From Diphasiastrum complanatum (lineage: Eukaryota; Streptophyta; Lycopodiopsida; Lycopodiales; Lycopodiaceae), in assembly GCA_029204225.1 (NCBI GenBank), contig CM055101.1, forward strand, positions 3,940,633 to 4,004,632: 64,000 nucleotides of DNA. Direction: 5' to 3'. The notes beneath the pieces were generated by a model that was not told the origin of the DNA, ran no database searches, and saw nothing but the letters and a program-made list of their open reading frames with translations. Position numbers and translations under genes: made by a program. Of the stretch, positions 42,969 to 52,949 are shown piece by piece (position 1 is the stretch's first letter; every line of letters begins with the position of its first letter).

Positions 42969-43623
42969 TGTGAAAATTGTCAACATTTCCTAGCTAGTTT
43001 GAGGCCTAAATTGGCTAAAATTGTAAATAGTTTTGGTTCTGGAGTTTCACTCGTGTGAACCAGGCCACAATGTTTTTATTTACTGTATTTTTTCAGTATG
43101 ATGAAGTGTCAAACTTCATACCCTTCAAAATGAGACCATTTTGATGTATTTTGGTCATATAAGCCATTTTTAGCTATTTTTCCTATATAGGGAATATCTA
43201 GGGTCAAGTACCTTCTAGAGAGAGGAGAGAGAGTCATCTTCCTCATCCATAAATAGTAGAGAAGTCGTGGAGAACAAGTTGGAGAAACCTTTTGTATGCT
43301 TCATTGAGATCAATAGATCATTGTCATTGTTTCTTCCTCCATTGAGAGCATTGTTGTGTGTATTGTCTTCAAGCTATTGTGTATGATCTTAGGTGCTTTC
43401 CAAAAGTGGTAGGCTGATGTATTATGGACTGTATAATGCTATTTTGGGCCGCACTTGATGTTTATGGAAGTTTCCATTTGTGGTAAATGCTTTTTGATCA
43501 AGTTCTTTGCATTCTAGGTAGCATAGAATGTGTTGCCAATTCCTAGCTTATGTAGTTTGGAGTGCAAGCATTCAAGCCAATGATCTTGGAGTTTAGATCC
43601 ACTTAGGATCTGTATTTTTCACA
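42969..43623 (+). repeat. Element B 5' LTR
   Basis: TGTGAAAATTGTCAAC...TGTATTTTTCACA. CTATATAG at 43183-43190 is the likely TATA box. The palindrome seen in other copies is mutated here (TTCACTCGTGTGAA, 43046-43059). Confidence 0.95.
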
Positions 43624-43643
43624 TGGTATCAGAGCTGGTTGGC
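43624..43643 (+). promoter_or_regulatory. Element B primer-binding site
   Basis: TGGTATCAGAGCTGGTTGGC directly after the 5' LTR, identical to element A; initiator Met-tRNA type. Confidence 0.9.
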
Positions 43644-44795
43644 TTCTATTTACAGTAAGTATTCCATTTTTGGTGATATTTGGATGTTTGATCAAGTTCT
43701 AGCATGATTTTGCATTGCTTTGTTGATCAAATCTTACTAACCTTTGTTTTGTGAGTTGAACTTGTGGATCAAAAGCATATTTCAGGTCTATTGAAGATCA
43801 GAGGCTGAAAAGAAACTATTTTGGATCAGATCATAACACCTAATCATTTGTGATTGTGAGGCTTGTGCATATTCAATACTAACAATGTTCTTTTCAATCC
43901 TATTGTTGACAATCTCCATTCTTGGATGAACACTCTCCTTAAGTGGATGAAACTTCTCCTTAAGTGGATGACAAATGCTCTTTTGAGTGAGTTGTAATTC
44001 TCCTAAAGGCTGAGCAAAGCTCCCATTTGGATGAAAGATCCCCTTTTTTGGGTGAACATATTGTAAGCTCCATTGTGAAGAGCATATTGTAAAGATTGTC
44101 ATCAATTTTGGCATAAATTTTGGTGTACTTTGTTGAGCATGTAAGTAACTCTCCTTATGTAATTTGATTGGAGCATTTGCTGGAAGGTGTTAACCATTAT
44201 GCAAGTGTGTTTTCAGGTTCTTAACAGGTTGAGGAACATTCTCATGTGAAGTGATCTTAGATCTACATCTAAACACCAAGATTTGACAAGATAGTGAAGC
44301 TAGTCTTGTGATTCACTAAGTGTGCTCATTCATTCACCTCTAAATCTTGTATTTATCACTTGCTGGAGTTTATAAACTTTTAGAAGTGTGGTTTACATGT
44401 GGTTTTACAGGTTGAATCAATATCTTAGTGTGTTGATCATATGTTGATCAAGTTTGTTCATTACTAGGTAATCTTGGCATCCTAGTTTTGGGTATTTTCT
44501 AAGAATGCAAGTAACTCTTCACACCATAACTTGATTTGGTCACTTGCTGGAAAGTTTGAGAGCTTAAGCAAGAGTGTGTTCAGGTTGGTTTGATTTTGTA
44601 ATCCATTCTTAGTGTGTGCAAAGTGTTGCATGTGTTTCAATCTTCCTTTCTATGCTTGGAAACCATCTAGGTTCAAGATAGAAGTGTTTTAGGGTCCTAA
44701 ATCTTCATAGATCTCTTTATCTATCATTTGTTGAGAGAAAAGTGAGTGCTAAGTGCTTTAGGACAGAACCTAAAAGTTGAAGAAACATTAGAATC

Positions 44796-47525
44796 ATGGC
44801 TTCCAATGGTGGGATCATGCTAGAGTCTAGTGAAAGGTTGAGTTCATCAAACTACTCTACTTGGAAAGTGAGGATGGAGTCCTTACTTGAGTTGAATGAA
44901 CTCATGGACATAGTTGCAGAAATTGAAGAGAGACCTCTCACACTTCAAGAGCAACAAAGGTTTGATAAGAAGGCCAAAAGGGCTCTTCATATCATTAAAA
45001 TGAATGTTACAAATGAACTTCTCAAGGAAGTTGGAAAGTGTCAAAGTGCAAGTGAGGCATGGAATGCCTTAAAGAAGCTCTTTGAATCAAAGTCCACATC
45101 TAGGGTATTGACCCTAAGGAGACAAATATTTTCTAGTAGGCAAAGAGAGGGTGAAAGTGCTCATGCATTTATCTTGAGAATTAAGTCCCTAAGTGATGAT
45201 TTAGCATGCATTGATGAGAACATAAAAGATGGTGAAATAGTCCAAGTTATGTTGAATGGTTTGCTAAATGAACATGCTAACCTTGTGCAAAGTTTTGCCA
45301 TTCAAAGAGTCTTGCCAAGTGTGGTTGACTTGCAAGAAATCTTATTGGCTGAAGAACATAGGTTGCAATCAAAGCTTGATGGTGCATCCTTGCAAGGTGG
45401 AGGTGAAGAGGCTTTCTTCACAAAAGGCAAATTCAAGGGCAAAGGTAAAGGCAAAGGGAAATGGTCCAAAGGTGGTAACTTTGATCATGATGATCACTCT
45501 TCCTCTTCCTCTTCTACTAAGAACAATAAGTCAAAGTTCAAGTGCTTTTATTGTGGGATAAAAGGTCATTTTGCAAATGAATGTTATAAGAAGAAAAGAG
45601 AGCAAGGAGAGAGGCAAGGAAATCTTACAATAGATGAGGAAGAACATAACACATGTGAATCACTTGTTATGACTTCAAGTTTGTTAGCCAACATAGATGA
45701 TAATGATCCTTGGTGGATTGATAGTGGAGCCTCATCTCACATGACAAGACATAAGGAATACTTTACATCCTTATTGTCTTATGAGGGAGAAGGTAACATC
45801 ATCTACACTGCAAATGATGGTCAATGTGACATCAAAGGCATAGGCACTATTCCTATTTCCCTTTCAACAAATAGGAAAGCAAATCTTGAAAATGTTTTGT
45901 ACATTCCTTCAATCACTAAGAATTTGCTTAGTGTAAGTCAAATGATTGACAAAGGACTTGATGTGGAGTTCATTGGAGATGCATGTTTGATAAGTAAATG
46001 TGGATCCTTGATTGCTCAAGGTAGGAGGCATGGTAAACTTTTCAAGCTTGATGCATGTGTGATCTCTAATCATGAAGGATGTATGGCTAGGGAGCAATTG
46101 ACAAACCAAGAAGTTTGGCAAAAGAGGTTGGGCCATCCCAACTTCAAATCTTTGGAGGTAATGGCAAAGAAAGAGCTTGTTCTTGGTCTCCCTAAAAGTC
46201 TTGTTGCAAACAATAGTGTTTGTGAACATTGTGCCTTGTCCAAATCTCATAGACTTGCTTATTCTAGATCTAAAGAAGCTTTTCAACTTGTGCATTCTGA
46301 TATTCATTCTTCTAGTACAACTAGCAATGGTGGGGCAAAGATGTATGCAACTTTCATTGATGACTTTAGTAGGTATACTTGGATCTATCTTCTTAAAAGT
46401 AAGGATGAAGTGTTTGCTGCATTTGTCAAGTTCAAGAATGAAATGGAAAACCAATTCAATACAAAGATCAAATGCTTAAGATCTGATAATGGAGGGGAAT
46501 ACACCTCAAATAGGTTCAAAGACTTTTGTATAGCACATGGGATTAAGAGGGAGATGTCTAGTCCTAGGACTCCACAACAGAATGGAGTGGCCGAGAGGAA
46601 GAATAGAACCCTTTGTGAATGTGCCAAGGCAATGAGACTACATGCTAATCTTGCTAAGTCTTTTTGGGGGGAAGCTTTAGCATGTGCTAACTATCTATGT
46701 AATAGATGGACAAGTGCTTCCTTGGATGGTAAAACTCCTCATGAGGTTCTTTATGGTAGAAGGCCGAGTGTCAAGCATTGTAGGATCTTTGGATGTACAT
46801 GTTTTGTCAATATCACACTTGATGATAGAACTAAAGAAGATCCTTCATCAAAGAAGGGTGTGTTTGTTGGCTATAGTGAAGTAAGCAAGGCTTACAAAGT
46901 GTACATTCCTTCTACAAAGAAAGTTGTCATAAGTAGGGATGTCATCTTTCATGAAGAGAATGTTTCCAATGTTGTTGATGTTGATGTTGATGTGCCTACT
47001 AATCATCATGATGTGCAAGATGTCTTGGATGAAGATGGAGATGCCACTCCAAAGCAAACTTCAAGGAAGACTCAAAGGCAAAGGGCTAAGCCATCAAGGC
47101 TAACCTATGATGAAAAAGGAAAGCAAGTGGTGGACAGCTCTAACTTTGCTTTTCTTACCTCTTTTGATGAACCAACTTGTGTAGGTGAAGCAATTCAAAA
47201 GAAGGAATGGATCCAAGCCATGGATCATGAGCATCAAGCACTCATCAAAAGCAACACATGGAGGTTGGTAAAGCTTCCAAAGGACAAGAAGGCAATTGGT
47301 TGTAAGTGGATCTTCAAGATCAAGACAAATCAAGATGGATCAATCAACAAGTACAAGGCAAGGTTGGTGGCAAAGGGGTATGCTCAAGAATATGGTATTG
47401 ACTATGATGAGACCTTTGCACCCGTGGCAAAGATGAAGATATTTACATGGAGCAACCCGAGGGCTATGTTTCACATGATGAGCCTAATCATGTGTGCTAT
47501 CTCCAAAAGAGTTTGTATGGGCTAA
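44796..47525 (+). pseudogene. Copia B gag, protease, integrase and RT start
   Basis: 909-codon frame nearly identical to A through residue about 880: gag, knuckle CFYCGIKGHFANEC, protease WWIDSGASSHMT, integrase, RT start ([20 protein letters not shown]). Integrase has VWQKRLGH where A has VWHKRLGH, so the first His of the zinc-binding HHCC is Gln. After FAPVAKM a 97-bp deletion (corresponding to 10821-10917 of A) removes the RT segment with the first catalytic Asp and shifts the frame into a short nonsense tail. Gag, protease and most of integrase could still be made. Confidence 0.9.
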
Positions 47526-48639
47526 AGCAAGCACCAAGGACTTGGTATCTAAGCTCAATTCCTTCTTACTTTCTCAAAACTTTGTTATGAGTGAGTATGA
47601 TCATTATCTCTACTTTAGATTGAATGAAAATGATATCACTTTACTTTTGATCTATGTTGATGACATTATCTTAAGTGGTGGTAACAATCTAGATATAGAT
47701 GAAATCAAGATGGCACTCAAAAGAGAGTTTGAAATTCAAGATCTTGGTAAACTTCATTATATCTTAGGAATAGAGATTATTAGAACTTCTAAATCTACAT
47801 TCATATGTCAAGAAAAGTATGTTAACTCTATTCTAAAAAGGTTTCATATGGAAGATTGTAAAGTTGTTTCTACTCCTATGGAATCAAATGTAAAGCTAAC
47901 TACAAGAAGTAATGAAAGATCCTTCAAGGACATTACTCTCTATAGAAAGCTAATAGGATCTCTTATATGGTTAACCATCACAAGACCTGATCTAAGCTTT
48001 GTGGTTGGTAAACTAAGTCAATTTATGCAAGATCCTAGTGAGGCTCATTGGAAGCTAGGAAAGAGAGTACTTAGATACATCTCGGGATCTAGAGATTTTG
48101 GCATCTTGTATGGAGGTACTACACCTAACCTTTGTGGATTTTCAGATTCAGATTTTGCAGGTGATCAAATGGATAGGAAGTCAACAAGTGCCTTTGCAAT
48201 CTATCTTGGAGATGGAGTGGTCTCATGGCTATCAAAGAAGCAACCAACTATCTCTCTATCTTCCACCGAAGCCGAGTACAAGGCATTAACAACATGCACC
48301 AAGGAGATTCTTTGGATCAAGAGGATGTTATTGGATCTTCACTTGCTGGAACCAGAGAAGACTCCAATCATACTTTGTGATAACCTTTCAGCCCAAAGCT
48401 TGGCAAGCAATCCTGTTTTTCATGCAAGGAGCAAGCACATTGAGATTGCTCACCATTTTGTGAGAGATCAAGTCATTGCCAAAGAGGTGGAGCTTCAACA
48501 TGTCTCTTCAAAGGAGTGTGTGGCTGATATCTTCACCAAACCATTGGGAAAGGACCTATATTTAATGCATAGATCTAATCTTGGAATGTGCTCAAAGACT
48601 ATGTTGAAACTAGCATCCAATGTTGAAGAGGGAGTGTGA
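47494..48639 (+). pseudogene. Copia B RT YVDD region and RNase H
   Basis: 381-codon frame that resumes the pol reading from KLNSFLLSQNFVMSEYD to the end: YVDD, SDSDFAGDQMDRKSTSAFAI, SLSSTEAEYKAL, ADIFTKP, then LGKDLYLMHRSNLGMCSKTM and the terminal stop. A missing G before KLNSF (47548 area) adds a second frameshift. It shows the full pol C-terminus that is lost by nonsense change in A. Confidence 0.9.
48622..48634 (+). promoter_or_regulatory. Element B polypurine tract
   Basis: GTTGAAGAGGGAG immediately before the 3' LTR; overlaps the last codons of pol. Confidence 0.85.
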
Positions 48640-49289
48640 AAATTGTCAACATTTCCTAGCTAGTTTGAGGCCTAAATTGGCTAAAATTGTAAATAGTTTT
48701 GGTTCTGGAGTTTCACACGTGTGAACCAGGCCACAATGTTTTTATTTACTGTATTTTTTCAGTATGATGAAGTGTCAAACTTCATACCCTTCAAAATGAG
48801 ACCATTTTGATGTATTTTGGTCATATAAGCCATTTTTAGCTATTTTTCCTATATAGGGAATATCTAGGGTCAAGTACCTTCTAGAGAGAGGAGAGAGAGT
48901 CATCTTCCTCATCCATAAATAGTAGGGAAGTCGTGGAGAACAGGTTGGAGAAACCTTTTGTATGCTTCATTGAGATCAATAGATCATTGTCATTGTTTCT
49001 TCCTCCATTGAGAGCATTGTTGTGTGTATTGTCTTCAAGCTATTGTGTATGATCTTAGGTGCTTTCCAAAAGTGGTAGGCTGATGTATTATGGACTGTAT
49101 AATGCTATTTTGGGCCGCACTTGATGTTTATGGAAGTTTCCATTTGTGGTAAATGCTTTTTGATCAAGTTCTTTGCATTCTAGGTAGCATAGAATGTGTT
49201 GCCAATTCCTAGCTTATGTAGTTTGGAGTGCAAGCATTCAAGCCAATGATCTTGGAGTTTAGATCCACTTAGGATCTGTATTTTTCACA
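48635..49289 (+). repeat. Element B 3' LTR
   Basis: 655 bp. Carries the intact palindrome TTCACACGTGTGAA (48712-48725) and CTATATAG (48849-48856). Confidence 0.95.
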
Positions 49290-50260
49290 GCTGATAGATC
49301 ATTGCAGGTGTCTTTTGGAGACCAACTACCACCTATATTGGTTGTTCAGCCGAAAAAGACCTACAAAAGTAGGTGAAACAACTAGAAGAAATAAAAAGAA
49401 AGATCCATGAAGCTGAGGAGGAAAGGACAAAACTTAAACAACAGATGAGTCAGATCAATCTTGATCATAAGAAACTCTCTGGAGTGATGATAGTTGAATC
49501 CCCTCTTATGAAGCCCAAAGAGATCCAAAAGTAACGGATCAAAAAAAAGAGTTGTAGAAAAATGAAAGATGAAGACATCCGTGAACCTGCAAAATAAAGC
49601 GAGCTCCTCATCTAGCAAGTAGTGGTCAAAGCTCGACACTACAAGGGTGCAAGGCTGCAACTGTAGAACTATCAGATCCTTCACCCTACCACCAAGCCTT
49701 CATCATGTTTCCTTACCATTACCAAACCGTCCATCCAAAACTGTTCCTACCACCAATTTTTGATGAGTCCATCCCCTTGAGACTGATAACCAAAGATTGT
49801 GTAACATGCAGATCAAAGGTTTTCCTTGAGACTGGAACTTCAACTGAGAGAAGAACCACGAAAACACCCAGAGGCAAATGGAGGATACAGACCTCCCAGA
49901 AGAAACCAAAGATGGCATCTGTCAAGAAACCAAAGATGAAACCATCAATGGCAGATACAAGTGACTAAACAAAGAGACACATGGAAAGCACTCGAGCATG
50001 CAAGTTGTGAAGCGCTGAGAACTCTCCAAATTTTGAGAATGTCAACCCATTACAACAATAAGACATTCTAAATCCAATTGCGGCAATTTGTGAAAAACAA
50101 TTTTTGTGATAAAGACTGGCGACAATAAGCACTTGGTTTTATGTAAGCGAACGAGGATCTATGCTTTTCCAAGTGACGATCGAAGATGCCAACGCAAAGT
50201 TGAACGACATCGTCCAATATGAGTTGCAATGGGTCTTGCAACACATTAGGGGTAGGATGA
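49290..50260 (+). other. Gypsy E internal region downstream of copia B
   Basis: Starts with the duplicated GCTGA and continues the frame broken at 42968. Encodes a short charged coiled-coil-like stretch (QLEEIKRKIHEAEEERTKLK) and then scattered frames (49705-49968, lysine-rich, no known domain). It ends with a purine-rich TTAGGGGTAGGATGA just before the right LTR, the likely polypurine tract. No RT or integrase. Confidence 0.55.
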
Positions 50261-51423
50261 TGTTGGCTGATTCTGACAAATCCCCAAGATACTCAGACAG
50301 AGCAACTCAAGAGCACCTCTCACCTTAGATCGAAGAGGTCTCTGAGAAGACGAGACTAATGAAGACTGAGAGCCGAGTATGAGAGCTGAGAAATACTAGC
50401 TAGGAAAGACATGCAAGAACTGTGTAAGCCTCATGGTGAATCCCGGAAGATGGAATGACCATGTAGGAACTAGTATTTCTAAGCAAATGTAATAAATGCA
50501 AGTAGACCCTTCTTAAAGAAAGTAGAGTGAGCCACCTTTTGATGGTGACCTCTAATGGAGAGCAATATTCCACTTGTAGTTTGTGAAATGTGGAAATTCC
50601 ACTAGGATGCCACTAAGGAGCTCTCTTGCTTATTTAAGAGACTCTCTCTTTGTGAAGAGGAGCTTTTTGCATTGTACCTACTCCATGCTTAATAAAAAGA
50701 TTTTCCATGAGTTTGATGCTACACTAAGCTCCTTGATCATGATGGTTTTCTTGAGTGATGCCCCTATGATCATGCCCTTCCATTCATATTGTGTGTGGTT
50801 GTGGATTTAGAGTGGATTGGTTTTCTTGCTTTCCTAGTTGTGGATTAGATTTCTTGTTTTCTTGTGGATTAATGTAGGAGCCAGCATTCAAGTAAACTAA
50901 ATAGGCTGGATTTGTGGTGTGATTCTTGCATATCTATGTACAATCCAGTTCTTGATGTTCTTGGATGTCCAAGAATCAATACACTGGTTGGTTTCTTGAT
51001 TCTTGGACTTCTAACATGATATACTTTAGCTTTGTTTCTTGTTTTTGTCAGGTTATGCAAGGTAGCTCAGTGTTAATGTAGTGTAGGCTCTGATTTCAGT
51101 TCGTTTTAAGAGTAAGTAGCTGTAGAATCTATAGAACATTCATTGGTTTGCATGCTGATCTGTGAATGAGCATTCTTGGCTTGCATCCATGTAGAATATA
51201 AGTGCATTCAAGAGCGACGTCCCTGAGTTGTCCTCTAACAGGCAGGACAAAAGAAACATACTACAACGAAACTTTGTTTGCTTCTGCCTAGGTTGGCATC
51301 GTAAAATCAATCAAGAAACCATCTAACGACTGCCATGAAGCCTGATAACAAGCAAAAACGGTTCTGTAAGCAAGAAGCAGAAAAGTAAACAACAGGTCCT
51401 CTGGAGCAGGGGATCTATCAACA
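50261..51423 (+). repeat. Gypsy E right LTR, full length
   Basis: 1163 bp from TGTTGGCTG to ATCAACA, followed by CCTTG. The first 790 bp pair with the left LTR; the last 373 bp have no counterpart there. The end is set by the TGTTG/CAACA terminal symmetry, by the CCTTG duplication and by CACTA F sequence resuming at 51429. Confidence 0.75.
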
Positions 51424-51603
51424 CCTTGGGAGTGATGGCCAAGGTTCTCCCATAGACATCGTTATAACCTTGTTAAATGGCTCCATTCTATCCTGAAACT
51501 GGACTACATGCAATTGAAGAGCCATGTAGAGGACTTAACTTAAAAAATTATATATATTGATACGTAAATGGTCGAATTACAAATATATATCATAATGAAA
51601 TGC

Positions 51604-52941
51604 CTAATTATTAGATCCAGCTGAATCGTCCCCATCTTGGCCATGGTCATCAGACTCATGTGACTGTGATGCATGAGACTGGGACTGCGATACTTGCATG
51701 CAACGAAGATGCGTAAATTTTGTAAATGATATTGTTAGAGTATCCAACCGAATAAATGTGGTGAAGTCAAAATATATGCTGAAATCATAATACATACCTC
51801 AAAATATCCATCCCAGTCAATTCTCACTCCTTGTCTCTCCAATAATTCAAGTAAAGATTGCAAGTTGTCGGAATATGCATACTTGTACTCCTCTTTTGTG
51901 GGAGACCGCTTTACTACAGATTTTTGCATGAACTAACAAATCAAGGATTGTAATTTAATTTAAACAAATTCACAAATAAAATATGAATTATGACCAAAAC
52001 AAGTTCAACTTATGGGTGGGGAGACTTACGAAATGGGCATGAAAAGAACCTTGGCCACCACTGCCCAAGTGTGAGGGCCATGTTGTCTCCATTAGCTTCT
52101 TAGTTGCCTCTCTTTGTTGCTTGAAACGATCTGGATCTTCTTGAAATTCTTTCTTTGCAAACTTCCAATCGTCCTTGTGCACATTGTATGGCCTAGATTT
52201 TCCACACATCTCGGATCTCTGATTTGCGGTGGCTCATCACGCTTCTCATGCATCATCCCATCCATATTCGGTCAAATTCCAAATCAAGGAGGGGACTGAA
52301 AATTCTCTATACAACTAGTCAATGACATAATTCTTTTCCTCATCACTTTGTTTGTGCCAGTCCTTGAAAATGTCTCTGTTGAAGACCACATGCGTGAGTT
52401 GCCTCATGCAAGTGATGATGCCACCACCGTGGTCATCCTGCACTATGTGCTTCTCCGCATCTATGTCATAGGATGGCAAGACATCAGCTGACAGAGAGGT
52501 GGCAAAGAGAGTGTCAAGAGGAGTGGGGGAGTTGACTACAACGGGAATGATTTGGGGAGGAGTTTGAAGACGATCACTAGAAGAGTGGGGAGGGATATGA
52601 CAAGGAGAAGGTTGGGAAGGAGTTTGGGCAGGAGTGTAACCAACAGGGGTTTGAATGGGAGAAAAAATGGGTGGAGTGGCCTGGCAAGAGATATCACGGT
52701 GCCATGGAGACCCCATAGGGGGCGCGGGTACCGAAGAAGAAAAAACGTGAGGATAGAGTGTGGGGGTGTCAGGATAATCAGGTGTGACAGATGTAGGAGT
52801 CAAAGTATCACGCGTCATACACGTTGTTTTTTGAGTTACGGTTCCTCGAAGTAAGGAGAACCTATGATGAGGCCTACTAGATTTGGGGTTGGCCATGGAT
52901 GGTGTGAATCCATTCAGTTTGCGCTCCACATCATGGTCCAC
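51604..52941 (-). CDS. CACTA F accessory protein (Transposase_24/TNPA-like), multi-exon
   Basis: Minus-strand gene divergent from the transposase. Exon pieces: 52941-52315 (208 codons: Pro/Ser/Thr-rich region with PSPCHIPPHSSSDRLQTPPQ, then MRQLTHVVFNRDIFKDWHK, SDEEKNYVID); 52209-about 52030 (RPYNVHKDDWKFAKKEFQED, KQQREATKKLMETTWPSHLG, SGGQGSFHAHF); 51929-about 51800 (KSVVKRSPTKEEYKYAYSDN, LLERQGVRIDWDGYFE); about 51690-51604 (SQSQSHASQSHESDDHGQDG, acidic tail, stop). The basic KxxWK / KQQREATKK / H-G-S-G-G pattern resembles plant Transposase_24-type proteins that accompany CACTA transposases and bind subterminal repeats. Joins are inferred; stops lie between the first two pieces. Confidence 0.5.
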
Positions 52942-52949
52942 TTGGCCAG

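Larger units (their letters stand above)
42969..49289 (+). mobile_element. Copia element B, sibling of A, defective
   Basis: 6321 bp, plus strand. LTRs 42969-43623 and 48635-49289 (655 bp, about 3 differences), duplication GCTGA (42964-42968, 49290-49294), PBS and PPT intact. Relative to A it lacks 97 bp in RT, 1 bp a little further on, and 6 bp in integrase. It is almost identical to A elsewhere, so both descend from one recent burst. Confidence 0.95.
39152..51423 (+). mobile_element. Gypsy-type gag-only element E (non-autonomous)
   Basis: LTR retroelement inserted in CACTA F with duplication CCTTG (39147-39151 and 51424-51428). Ends are TGTTGGCTG...CTATCAACA. The right LTR is 50261-51423 (1163 bp); the left LTR keeps only its first 789 bp (39152-39940). 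Without copia B the element is about 5.9 kb. It has gag and further low-complexity frames but no protease, RT or integrase that I can find, so it would need help from another element, as known for plant TR-GAG-type elements. Confidence 0.8.

Noticed and set aside
51051-51423. Separate insertion after a 790-bp right LTR of E
   Set aside because: The CCTTG duplication and CACTA F continuity lie at 51423/51429, and TGTTG/CAACA symmetry fits an 1163-bp LTR; deletion in the left LTR is simpler. Not fully excluded.
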